Shown here: piece after piece, positions 13,412-25,000 of the stretch
How the letters are laid out: each line of letters starts with the position of its first letter
How positions within the stretch are numbered: the stretch's first letter is position 1
NCBI RefSeq assembly: GCF_003945595.2
Contig: NW_024104554.1
Span: 4,385,242 to 4,449,241 of the forward strand
Reading direction: 5' to 3'
Source: Pipra filicauda
Taxonomy: Eukaryota > Chordata > Aves > Passeriformes > Pipridae
Length of the DNA: 64,000 nucleotides
Translations under genes and position numbers: made by a program
The notes under the pieces: model-generated
The model's database searches: none
Told to the model about the DNA's origin: nothing
What the model saw: only the letters and a program-made list of their open reading frames with translations

Positions 13412-13550
13412 GGGACCTTAAAGATCATCCAGTTCCAATAGCCCTGCCATTGACAGGGTTGTCACCCACTAGATCAGGTTGCTCAGGGTTCCATCCAACC
13501 TGGCCTTGAACACTTCCCAGGGTGAGGCATCCACAGCTTCTCTGGGCAAT
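13412..13550 (-). mobile_element. CR1 LINE (split copy, part 2)
   Basis: It continues the CR1 begun at 12157. Right after the repeated GGGAC comes the standard minus-strand CR1 sequence: CTTAAAGATCATCCAGTTCC, a GCCCTGCCATTGACAGGGTTG segment (13441-13461), and the CATCCACAGCTTCTCTGGGC block. It ends at the right-hand tetranucleotide array. The CR1 must be older than the LTR that splits it. Confidence 0.95.
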
Positions 13551-13581
13551 GTCTATCTGTCTGTCTGTCTACCTATCTATC
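13551..13581. repeat. TCTG/TATC tetranucleotide repeat, right flank
   Basis: TATCTGTCTGTCTGTC units pass into ACCTATCTATC. It mirrors the TCTG array at 12132-12156, as if the CR1 had inserted into one microsatellite. Confidence 0.85.
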
Positions 13582-14136
13582 AAACCAGCCTCAGAACAGT
13601 CTAAGATGTTTGTGACCGTGTATTTCAGCAGTTGGTCTTGAAAGTGATTTACAGGATAAAGCAGGTTGCATCTCTAATTAACAGCAGTTACCCAAACTTG
13701 TTAGTTCTTAACCTCATTCAACCTGTAAGAACTAGAGTTCCATAGTGCCAAACTGAAAGGGGACAAAACCAACCCATAGACACAACTCATTTTCGATTTT
13801 AATCATGTTTTCTGTGCTCTATTTCTTTCTCCTTCGCTGTTACAAAGTTTCTGTAGTAAAGCTTCCTTCTTCCTCTCACTCTCTCAACCCAAAGGGCAAC
13901 ATTATCATGAAAGTTAAAGCACAGAAAGTATCCTTGAAGGTTTCAGGGTGCAAACTCTGAGAACTCAACCTGTATTTCCAATTGCCTGCAGCAACATTAT
14001 AACTATCCCTCAATGCCGTTTTAGTTTGTTAATATGTATATACTGTTAACACTGATCTTCAGAACAAATAACAGATACAAATAACTGATACATTACTTTT
14101 AGAAATGTGAAATTGCAACCTTGGGTAATATGACTG
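13582..14136. other. Unique noncoding spacer between two LTRs
   Basis: AT-rich sequence with no recognisable gene or repeat. It separates the CR1/LTR composite from the second LTR. Confidence 0.6.
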
Positions 14137-15013
14137 TGTGGTAGGTTGACAACACCCACCCAGATGCCCTTAGTCTGCCCCTCTTCAAAACACTGAGGGG
14201 GAATGAGATGAAAAGGATCATGAGTCGAGATAAGGACATTGAGATCACTTAACAATTGCCATCAAGGGGAAAACAGACATAATTTTGCGAATATTAATTT
14301 CATTTATTGCCAATTAGAGTTGGATGGTGAGAAACAAAAGCTAAAATACCTTCCCTTCAGCTCCCCATTCTTTCCAGGCTCAATTTCACTTCTTCATTTC
14401 CTACTCCTCCACCTCCTGCCTCCCCCATCCCAAGCAGCACAGGGGCATGGGGAAGCAGGGGTGGGGTCAGTCCATAACAGCTCCTTTCTGTCACAATTCC
14501 TCATGGTTTTCCCCTGTCCTAGTGTGGGTCTTTCCATGGACTGCAGTCCTTCCTGATAAATCTGCTCCTCCATGGGCTCTCCACAGACCACAGATCTTTC
14601 TGGAAATATCCACCAGCTCTGGCATGGTATCCCCCACAGGCTGCAGTATGGATATCTGCTTCACCATGGTTCTCTCCACAGGGCTTCAGGAAAATACTTG
14701 CTCCACCATCATCTCCTTCATGGGCTGCCCTGGCTCTTGGAAGCATTTCCTCCCCCTCATCTTTCTCTGCCCTTGGTGTTTACAAGGTTGTTTCTCACAC
14801 TTTTTCCCCTCACTCCCTTTTTCCTGTGAAGCACTTTGCCCTTTCTTATGTTATCACAGAGATGCCACTATCTTGGCTGATGGGCTCAGCTGTGTCCTGC
14901 AGTGGGTCCACTGTGGAGTCACCTGGAGGTGGCACAGCAGCCCCTGAACACCTCTCACAGCGACCACCTCTGCAGCCCCGCCCCCCAACGCCTTTCCACC
15001 TACACCAAATACA
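14137..15013 (-). mobile_element. Avian endogenous-retrovirus LTR (second family)
   Basis: On the plus strand this begins TGTGGTAGGTTGAC and ends near ACCAAATACA. It has the layout of a common avian ERV LTR: a GTCGAGATAAGGACA segment near 14224, an AATTTCATTTATTGCC segment near 14296, then C-rich, CCATGG-containing repeated phrases (near 14532, 14569 and 14664). Its minus strand carries an AATAAA-type polyadenylation signal near 14310, so the element probably reads on the minus strand. It is unlike the LTR at 12210. No internal retroviral genes flank it. I could not find a clean target duplication, so the ends may be slightly off or one end eroded. The family assignment is from general recognition of avian LTRs, not a search. 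Confidence 0.75.
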
Positions 15014-16217
15014 CGTTGCTAAAGACGTTGGTTGTCCTTTACAGGCTTAAGGGAGAGATACTTGACATGGACTGCATTATGAAGCCTTGCCTTGAGTTCA
15101 GAAAAAAAGACCTGTCATATTTACCTCCCAGCACAGACCATAACACTTGGCATAGTCAGTGAGACTTGGTGGAGTCTCCACCATCATCACAATAAAACCT
15201 AGCTGAGTAACATTATGGACTTTACTTAAAAGAATTGTTCCTTTCTTGATACCAACGACCTGGCTAACAATAAAGCTGATGAAATCTATACAGTATTTTT
15301 CTCCTTATTTGTTGTCTTTTAACAGATCTTCCTCACCATGCCTTTTATACAAAGTTACACCAACATAACTGCTAAAAACTACGTCAGCCTCTGCAATACT
15401 CCTACAGTAGCATCTGTGAGCTAAGGGCAAAAGAGATTAAACATTGTATTCTGGCCTTCTTAACAAAATACATTCTGTAAGCAAAAAAAAGAGTGCCAGA
15501 TCGCCAAAGCTTGTAGTTCTTCAGTAGAGCTTCTACTACATTATTCGCATTTCCTAAATAACAAAAACAGTGTTTGCTGTGACATGTGAAGTGTTCTACA
15601 CTTCTGCCAAAAAAAAATTTACTCTTGCTTAACATTTTATTGGAATTAGACAGATGTGTTAAACTTGTTAGTTCACACACTTGTTTGTTAGTCTTTTAAC
15701 CATAGATTAGATGGATCATCACATAAAGCTATTAAGTCCCATATAAAACATATAAGGTTCCCTACATAAACAGTGTTTATTCTGTAATAATCACTGTTAT
15801 GTAGGTTGGGAGAGGTATAAAAAAATTAAAACAAGTGAGGTTTATGTTAAGATTCCAGTAATCATTACATTTCTTGTTCACTAAAATTTGTAACTTCATC
15901 TCAACAGCTTTGTAACATCCCAACAAATATTTTCAGATTAAAATGCCAACCCAGATGAGGCCATACTCAGGAAACAATCCCTGGGGTGGAAAACAGGGTC
16001 ACAGCATAGACTTAACCATCTGCCAACATGGATTTATAGTGTCTACAGTTGGCTAAGTTACTCACTGCAAATATACTCTGTATAGCCCTTTTTTTCTGCC
16101 GTGTAAACTGACCTTGACCTTACCGACAGTGTCCAGCATTCCTATATCTTCTCAGAGAGATTCTTAAAAGCGATTTTATCCCCGAATTGTTCTTAAAATG
16201 TACACTGCAAGAAATAA

Positions 16218-16295
16218 GCAGCTGAGAGTGGTCACCCAGGTCACACGGCAGCAGCTCAGAGCCCTGACTAAAGAAGGCACAGAACCAATACCATA
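16218..16295 (+). repeat. Possible ancient MIR-like SINE fragment
   Basis: The stretch contains GTCACCCAGGTCACACGGCA followed by a CTCAGAGCC segment. This resembles the MIR tail, in which a 'ggtcacacagc' phrase is followed by a 'cagagcc' phrase. It is short and diverged. A 71-residue open frame overlaps it but has no known motif. Confidence 0.3.
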
Positions 16296-18779
16296 CAGCT
16301 ATGGCCGTCAGCCATCTGACCATAGTAATGACGACATGGTACGAAGGAAGTCCACCAGCAATGCATATGTTAAATCTGTTCACAAGATACATTTGTCAAA
16401 CAGTTTTGAATAACTAAAAAATTGAGAAAAATCTGTTCATACACAATTCACAAACAGGGAACAAGGACAAATTTGCCAAGCAAATTGTTTGCTATGCATA
16501 GATATCCCAGCTGTCCTCATTATCTTACTTATCCTGTTTAAATCTCCCTTGCACTCCCTACCCTCTTGCCTGGTTTACCCAATGTCATCCCTTCCTTTAT
16601 CATGCCATGTTTTCTCATAAGCACGGTCACATCTCCATCTGAAAAACTCATTTTTCCACGGACACTTATTTTAGTTGTCCTTTTTTTCTTTCAGATAGTT
16701 TAGAATGAAATCACAGAACTGTTAAACATAGAATAAAAGCTCAGAGAAATCTTCTCATTGAGTGTGTGACATTGTCACAAGCGCCAGTAAAATGGTTGCT
16801 TCCTCTGCAGACAGACACAGGGATTCAAAATTCAAAGGCTCAGAAGCTAAAGGTACCCATATCCCCTCCCAGATTACAAAATTGCTGCTAAAAGGAAGAA
16901 GGATAAGCAAGTGAACGCCATGTCAATACCTATGCCAACTCTGCCACAGTCTTCCTGTATGACTTTGCAAAAAGGCACAGAGATTCCTCTCTGCAACATA
17001 GGATAAAAATACATGTCTATCTGGATAGACTGTAATGAAGATAAACATATTAAAGATTGCCAAATCCATGGGAACCATAGTAATGGGATTACACTGAATA
17101 CAAATAGATCACATGTGAGAAGGCATATGTGTATGGATGGGCACATGCATAGGGTGAATTAAAGGTGAGAGCAGGAACACCTAAAAAATTTACATTCTAG
17201 CACCCTTTAGATTTTGGTAAGAGTAGTATAGTTGCGCTGGAAAATTAGGACATTAATCTCAATTGGAGACATCTGTCCCATGGAGAAAGCAATATTGCTG
17301 ACCAGTAGTTATGCGTACTGTTCAAACTTCATATGAATTCATTGCAACATCCACATCAGAATAACCACACAGCCTTCTCTCTAGTTCTTCCTAGTATTGA
17401 TATGGTTCTGATACACTTACATTTTGAAAAGGGGGAAACAACAATAGTGCAGGGGGTCTGTAAGGAGAGCAGCAGGGGACAGAAGTCAGCAGAGACAGAT
17501 CACGCAGGCTGTTCACCCTGCTGGGATTGGAATTGCTGCAAACACTAGAGCCAGAACACAGGGCTTCACTAATTCTCAGCATATGATTAGCAAATGCTTT
17601 CAATTTGAAGTGACATTTACACGCAATTTAGCTGCATCGGTTCCAATCTTGCTCTTTTTTTTCATAGCCAGTCAGTTTTATTGTTAAAATAATGTTAGGG
17701 CACAAACATGCAGAGCAAAGTGCATGTGTAACTTGTAAACAAGCCCTCTGGACCACCTCAGAATGCATCAAATAGCCCTTGGTGAAACAGAAGCACATAG
17801 CATTGCCCTGGTTTAACAGCACAGGGCTGGAAGAGAAAAGAAATCACCTACTAAATCTTAGCTGCTCAGTTTCTTAAGAGAGGAATAAACATTTTGCACA
17901 TTAAATGAGTACCAACAGCTTGAAAATTACACTACTGTTCAAAAATTTTACAATCATTATATTACAAGAAGCCCATAAAATTACTATGACTATTAAAAAA
18001 ACCCTAATAAAATATTTCTTTCATTTTTTTCAAATTTCTTACTTGGAGCACATGATGGAATTTATTGGACAGCCAGTCTAAGTCTATTAAGGTAAAGACA
18101 GAGAGTCTTAAATCTTTCAAAGACCAAAATACTCAGTTGTAGACCATTAATACCCTCTCTCCGTTCAATGGGACTATTAATATTTTTCAGATTAAGGACA
18201 TGTTAAAATGCTATACCAGAACATTAGATAGCTTTTTCTTTGGCAACTACATCGTTAAATGTTTCAAATGTCAAATAAACAGAAAAGCAGTAATAAACAC
18301 ATTTTAAAGACTGAACCCCAATTTAATAAAGAAAACCACATTAAATACAAACAAGCTTATCTTTCAAACAATATGAAAAGATTTTTTCTTCTTTTACTTA
18401 CTTGACAAATCTAATTTCCATACACAGTAGACATGCTATGTATGTGAATGCTTGTGAAGACATCAACTATCAGGTTAAACTTTGAGTGCATGTCTTGAAA
18501 ATTAACTTAATTTAATGGCATATTTTCTCTTTGACATAGTGTAGATTAGCTCATTGCTGCTTTAGACCAGCCCGACCTCGAAGGCATTGTTAGTTACTGT
18601 TCTCTTTGCAGGCTACCAAGTAGTACTGATCACATCTCTTTCCAAACAATCACTGCTCCCTTGTAGTCATGTCCTCTACTATTCCTGTGCCACTAAACTT
18701 TCTCATCGTCCTCAGCTGCTTTGACAAATCTAACTAGGTCACTTATAAGAAGGCACAAAATAGCACAGGAGTCTCTGGC

Positions 18780-19005
18780 CTCTCAGGACCAGTGAGAACG
18801 ATCGTCTGTACCCAAAAACGTCCTCTAGAGGCCACTGTCTGCCCTATCATCCATATCCAAAGGTCAAATACTTATCCCTCGGTGCACCCTACTAACACTC
18901 CAGGAGTGTTCCTCCCTCTAAATTCCCTTAGAACTTGGCGCTCGCTCGCTGCGGACTCCCAACACGAGGCGATCACCTCAGTGCCTGCCACCAGACACCA
19001 AATGT
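18780..19005. other. CpG-containing patch of unknown origin
   Basis: Several CpGs cluster here, including GGCGCTCGCTCGCTGCGG near 18938, inside otherwise CpG-poor DNA. On the minus strand the right edge reads TTTGGTGTCTGG, which loosely resembles the start of a retroviral primer-binding site. It could be a leader fragment of an old ERV or a small unmethylated regulatory element. No LTR was seen beside it. Confidence 0.3.
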
Positions 19006-19522
19006 AAACATTTAAAGTCACAGCAGATTCTTGTTTTCTACCCATACTGCTAATCTTTGGTAAGTTCAACATAAACTCTTCTTATTATGACGACCTTGTT
19101 TTTAACAGTACTGTAAAATACAAGTAATAAATTTTCTGTTCATCAGAAAATTTATCAACTTCTTCAATATCTACAGGGGTATTTCTGCCTTTATTGACTG
19201 CACGTCTATGTGTGAATGTGAAGTTCAATGTTTTTTGGGGAAAAAAGCTAATTATGAGGTCTTTCGAGTACTCTCAATGAACCAAAACAAAAATACTGGG
19301 CCAAGCAAGAGACTGTTCATTAGTAGCATCCAAGCTGCCAAAAGGTTTCAATAATATTATAACCTAAAGCAACTACTGTATCAAAGAATAAATTGTGTTG
19401 TACATTAGAACATTGCTCTGTCCTGTTCAGCATCTTGTGTTTAACTGTGCCCAATCATGGATATCTGAGGGGTATTTCAAAAAATGTCTGTGTTAATGAA
19501 TTACAAAAAAACACAAAACAAA

Positions 19523-19643
19523 ATCATGGAATCACAGAGTATCCTAAGTTGGAAGGGACCCACAAGAATCACCAAAGTCCAACTCCTGGCCCTGTACAGG
19601 AAAACCCCAAAACTCACTCCATGTGCCTGAGGGTGCTGTCCAT
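19523..19643 (-). mobile_element. CR1 LINE 3' fragment
   Basis: The minus-strand CR1 end is clear: ATCATGGAATCACAGAG, then a TTGGAAGGGACCCACAAG segment, a TCCAACTCCTGGCCCTG segment and a CATGTGCCTGAGGGTGC segment. Only about 120 bp remain. It is 5'-truncated and noncoding. Confidence 0.93.
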
Positions 19644-21420
19644 ACAAAGGGCTGGCTAATTGCACTGAGTCCTGGGGCATGATATTGCAAAGTTACAATA
19701 ACTTGAGCATGTGGGATGTAATGCTGACATCCAGTTCTGATCCAAGAACATGAACAAAAACATTTAGGTTCCCTATTCTACACACTAGTCCATTATTACC
19801 TTTCACATAAGTCACAGTATCTACACAAGCCAAAAAACACATTCTGGAAAGATTATCTCAAGACTGCTTTCAGCTGCTCATATAGATATGTTAACCTGCA
19901 ATTGAAGAGATTCAAGTGCATTTTGCTCTGTGGTCTCTATGAGACCAGGTGATTCTGTTTTTTCCACAGTAGTAACACATATTCTGCACTAATTATAAAA
20001 CTGCTTTGAACTTTTTATCTTAGTTATGTATAACTATGCCTATTTATAGCTATGTAAAAAGCAGGCAAAAATACTAAAACATACCAGATCAAGCATGTAT
20101 CCCTTGACTCCTTTTCATTTCAATAGTTTCAATGGTATCATTCTTAGTGCTGCATTTAGTATGTAAGAAAGAAATGTAACCAGGTCTTGACCAGAAATAC
20201 TTGGAAAGTTACTAATTTCAGACCAGTGTATCTCAAATGAGATCCAAGGATGAGGTGCACATTTTGGCTATAGGATATCTAATATAAATTATCTGCTAAT
20301 ATTTTTTAAATGCTCTTCAGAATTTTATCCTATTCCAAAATTGTCCTCCAAACTGTCCACAGTAAAAACACAGTTTTTCTATAGACAGATACCAACTGAT
20401 AATTTTACCAGTACTATATCTAAAATCCTCCATCTTCATCATAGGTCTTAGATACACATCAAAGACCACAGAAAATGCCTGAAAAAGTCTTTCTTAACTA
20501 TTAAAACATTTTGAAAAATTATGGGTTTAAAATCTGCATAGTCATGTGAATGAACAAGTTGCTTTGGAATAAGAAGTTAACTTGATCCACTGCAATTGCA
20601 TGAATGTGAAATTTTATTTTATGGCAATTGTAAATTAAGATAATTCATTCCCCATTGAACAGGATGAGTCCTCGGTGAAATAGCTAAGGTTCCTGAATTA
20701 ACCTCATAGTTGCCCGAGGAGTTAAGAACACGCATATGAATAATGTGTGGTTTTTATAAAAAGAATCCTGAAAATTTCCTTTGATGGCTCCTTCATTGGC
20801 AGTTGAACTGTTTGGATACCTCTTTCTTTGAAAACATTGAGTAATATGGAAGAGAAGAAGTAGCATCTTTTTCCAGTGCAAAGTTACTTTGCTGTTATAA
20901 TTATCAGCTCAGGTTCAGATTTACTCAATGGAAAAGAAAGGAACAGGAAAAATAAGTGGCCTGTACTTTCCCAATCACTACTTTCTGGAGTTCTGCATGT
21001 GCTCCTGCTCATGTAATGCATTGCAAGCTAAATGGTTACATCACTAACCTGCTCACATACACTAGTATAGCATTAGCATTCGTAATCATGTTTATCACTT
21101 AAAAAGATTAGGAAAAAAAGACCTTAATATTTGAGTAGTACAGTAGTTGGTATCTCATACTACTAATACATCTTTGTTTCTTCCAAGGAAGACAAACAGT
21201 TTGATGTGTTCAGATGGGCAGTTGAGAAAGGTATATTGCCCCAGATCACTCTGCAGAAGATCCCTGCCTCATTGACAAAAGGCCACAGAATCTAGAAAAA
21301 CTCACTACAGCACCTGAAGTGACAAATTCACCGCAAATACAGACTCATATACGTGTGCTGCTCCAAGAAGTATGAACAGGTCACATGAAGGAATAAGCAC
21401 AACATAAATGGAAAGTGGTC
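19644..21420. other. Unique noncoding block
   Basis: AT-rich, with no gene, repeat family or splice-bounded open segment that I can support. Confidence 0.6.
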
Positions 21421-22061
21421 CAATGGAAAAGGACCTGGGGGTGCTGGTAGGCAGCAGCTGAACATGAGCCAGCAGCGTGCTCAGGTGGCCAAGAAGACAA
21501 AAGGCATCCTGGCCTGGATCAGAACCAGTGTGGTCGCAGAACTAGGGAGGTGATTGTCCCCGGTACTCGGCACTGGTGAGGCTGCACCTCAAATCCTGTG
21601 TTCAGTTCTGGGCCCCTAAATTCAGGAAGGACATTGAGGTGCTGGAGCATGTCCAGAGAAGGGCAACGAAGCTGGTGAAGGATCTGAAGAGTAAGTCCTA
21701 CGAGGAGTGGCTGAGGGAGCTGGAGTTTTTTATCCTCATTCTCTACAGTTGCCTTGAAAGGAGGTTGTAGCCAAGTGGGGGTTCGCCTCTTCTCCCAGGT
21801 AACTCAAGGACAAAGCTGCAAGCTGCACCAGGGAAGGTTCAGGTTGACATTAGGAAGAAGTTCTTCATAGAAAGGGTGATTAGATATTGGAATGGGTTGC
21901 CCAGGGAGGTAGTGGAGTCACCATCCCTGAAGGTGTTTAAGGAAAAATGGGACGCGGCACTCAGTGCCATGATCTAGTTGACACAGAGGTGTTCAGTCAT
22001 AGGTTGGACTCCATGATCTCAAAGGTCTTTTCCAACCTAATTGATTCCATGATTCTGTGAA
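21421..22061 (+). mobile_element. CR1 LINE fragment (3' ORF2 end plus 3' UTR)
   Basis: Sequence from the end of CR1 ORF2 through the 3' terminus. Visible marks are GGACCTGGGGGTGCTGG near 21431, AGGACATTGAGGTGCTGGAG near 21627, AGAAGGGCAACGAAGCTGG near 21657, TGGTTGCCC-type wording near 21893, and the terminal TTGATTCCATGATTCTG near 22041. The translated phrase [20 protein letters not shown] occurs near 21606-21665. There is an internal deletion after the ELEFF segment (about 21730), where the usual SLEKRRLRG part is lost. Stops and indels show it is dead. Confidence 0.95.
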
Positions 22062-25000
22062 TTTTGAGTTATTAAATTAAATGCAACCATTTATCCAGTG
22101 ACTATCCATTAGATACCCATTAAATATCCACTTCATAGTATCTGGCATCTTCAATAGAACATGACAACTCAGGAAAGCCAGTTAAAAGTAAGCAGCTGGA
22201 ACTTGCTAGGCTCAAAGCATAAAATATTAAGTGAGGACCTCTGTTGTGTACTATACAGGAGACCAGACCTAGGACCTCACAGTCCCGTCTTGCCTTAAAA
22301 TCTCTAAACTAGAGGAAATAGTTGAAGACTTGTGGGTAATTTCCATTTCATGTGTAAAGAATGTAGGTGAAGATCTGCACTTTGAATTGAGTATTCCTGG
22401 AAACAAAGTTCAGACATGGTATCTCCTTTGGATAATCAGTCATAACCCTTCCTCTTCCCCTTGAAAATGGGTAAATTTGCTTTCGGAGTCAATGCAATCA
22501 GATGGAGATTGATGGGAGATAACAGTGAACAACGCATCCCACAAGAACGAAGAATTAATCCCTGTGGCTGAGTGACAGTCTTGGAGGTAATTAAGGGAAT
22601 TCTGTCACCATCAGACAGTATGAAAACACAGCTTTTACACACAGTGAAAGAAGGGAACCAATGAGACAAGAAAAGACTTCGCAAGATGACCGAGGCCAGC
22701 AGCCTCTCGCTACAAGGCTGCCAAATTCTACCCAGTACAGGATTAAACCAAATAAAATATTCATTGAGCCTATTGTGGCCTCCTTCCAAGTCTAATAGCT
22801 TTTGCTGGACCCTTGGTAGAAAACACACAAGAATCGGAATCCTCAGATACATGCTAGAAAGCTTGACTCAAGAAGGCTTCTGTGGACTCTGTTCCTACCA
22901 CCCTATCTGAGACTTAAAGGAAGATTTCTGTGAGAATAAAGGTCTGTGCAAAGTTTTAGAATCTGGACTTCCCAAAGTAGTCCTATTAGCAGTCCTGCTT
23001 TCAGATACAAAATTACTTTGCATTCAGAGCTGCCCTTTGCTACTGGAGCTGACTGTTACCTCCCTCTTCAGCATTTCTTTAACATCAAGCTTTAGTTCAG
23101 CATGTCTGAGGACAGAAAACTTTATACTGAGGTGCAACAGCATGTTCTTGCAGGTTCTGAAATCGAAGTGGTGCAGCGTTTTAATGGATTGGTATTTCAC
23201 CTCTATGCATTTGGTCCCTGTCCAGTTTAGGATAAAAGGCATAGCTGAATGCAAAGATCTCACTTATAGTCCTTGGCTTTATCTCTGTCACAGAAACACT
23301 ACTCATCTTGCAGCAAATTTATAGCTGCTATTCAACAGTGGCATATTAGAGGAACTGCCTTGCCAGCACTACAGGGCATGAGCAGTACTGGTTGAGAGAT
23401 TGCACACTCCCACCCGCACTATACTTAGTTCTAGCCAACACTGATCATTTCCAAGACATATCTACTAAGGTGCATTTCCTCTCAAAATACTGACTAATGG
23501 TTAAAATCAATATAGAAAACTGATAGGATATACGACTTGGATATACCTGTTTCACATAATGAGAAGATTTAACTTTAAACAATTTGTGACCTATAAAATG
23601 TTCACTGCAATTAATGATTAATTAATTATGAAAGTGCAGACATTTGTTCCAATTACAGTTGTTATCTTTATTGTTGTGCTAAAGCACTGGGCTTGCTGGT
23701 ATGGGCTTTTTTTTTAATGGGAGTCAAGCAAGTCATCCACTGCTTAAAGCTGGTTTCTCTCCTAAAGCCCTTTCTCTCACATTTTATGCGCTCCTTGACC
23801 TCAGGCATCTGTCACAGCAACACCTCTGCTCATAGCAGGGGAGAAGGTGAAGGGCTTCATCAGAAGCAGATGCCAGAACACTCCTTGCATGGGCTGGGAC
23901 AGTGATCATCACTCTCAGCTGCAGTATGACCTGACTGCTGTCCTGGAATCTTCTCCAGCCCCAGGAGGTTCAAGGACAATGTGCTGCTCAGAAGATGAAG
24001 CCCTGATTCTGCTGATCAGTCTGTCTCCCATACTGCAAAGTGCTGATGGGAAGGCAGTCACAAGTTCAAAGGGCCGGATTTTGCCCTGCTATCCTTATGT
24101 CAGCTCAGCAACAGCTATTGCGTCACACAGGGCAGAAAGAAGACCTACTTTTTAATAGCTTCATGTGGTCTTTCTTCAGATCTTTTTATTTTTCAACAAG
24201 CATCACTGCATAATAGAAACACAACTGCTTTTTGCAAATGGTAGTTCTTCTGAGAAAGGAAAACAGATACATGGAAAATAATAATGTATTTCCAACACAT
24301 CTGTGCGAAAGACCTGATTGAAAGACCTGATCTGTAGGTCTCACAGGTCTTCCTAATAGCCAGTGGCCACAGTACCAGGCACAAAGAACCAAAAATGGGA
24401 TTACAGGTATTTTTAAGCCACCCTGTAAAATGGAAAAATTCAATGCCATCAGAAAAAGAAAGGAAGAGGAGAATATCAGCAAGGAAGTATATGAAAGAAA
24501 GCATGTGAAAGAAACAGAACATATGCAAGGAAAAATGTCTAACACAGTCTACAAATTTGTCTACTGTATCAAATATTTTGTTCTATCATCTCAAAGCATG
24601 AATTAAAGTGTTGAAAAATTGATTTAGTTCTGTAAGAATATTAGGCCCATTAAATTAATATCATTCTATCTGCTACCAATTTTGGGGGGCCTCTATGTTT
24701 TATTTACCAAAATTTAGAGATGGCAATGGAAGTCCTTCCACTGTGTTCAACACTCTTTGCATCTGATACTGATGCTGCGGAAGCTGAACTTGCCCTGTGA
24801 TCCTAATGTGAACTAGTGGGGATGTTCTTTTCAGAGTAACCACCATCAGCAAAACATTTAAAAGATGCCAGATCCTGGTGACGAAATCCTAGCAAAACTG
24901 CCTGGGAGTTTTGCCTGAAGCTTCCAGAGTTTCACCTAGAATACATGCCCCAGTCATACCTGCCACATTTCTGAAGCCAGAGGCAGCTGAAGAGCATCGG

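Larger units (their letters stand above)
15014..19522. other. Unique noncoding block
   Basis: No gene is recognised. The block contains a MIR-like tract near 16218-16295 and a CpG-containing patch at 18780-19005. The remainder is AT-rich with short homopolymer runs. Confidence 0.6.

Noticed and set aside
12424..13441. 131- and 247-codon plus-strand open frames
   Set aside because: They lie within the solo LTR (the longer one running on into CR1), have no family motif, and overlap equally long frames on the other strand. They are products of GC-rich LTR sequence.
14239..15162. Several overlapping frames up to 166 codons
   Set aside because: All fall in or at the edge of the second LTR, in several frames on both strands. 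LTR sequence here is noncoding.
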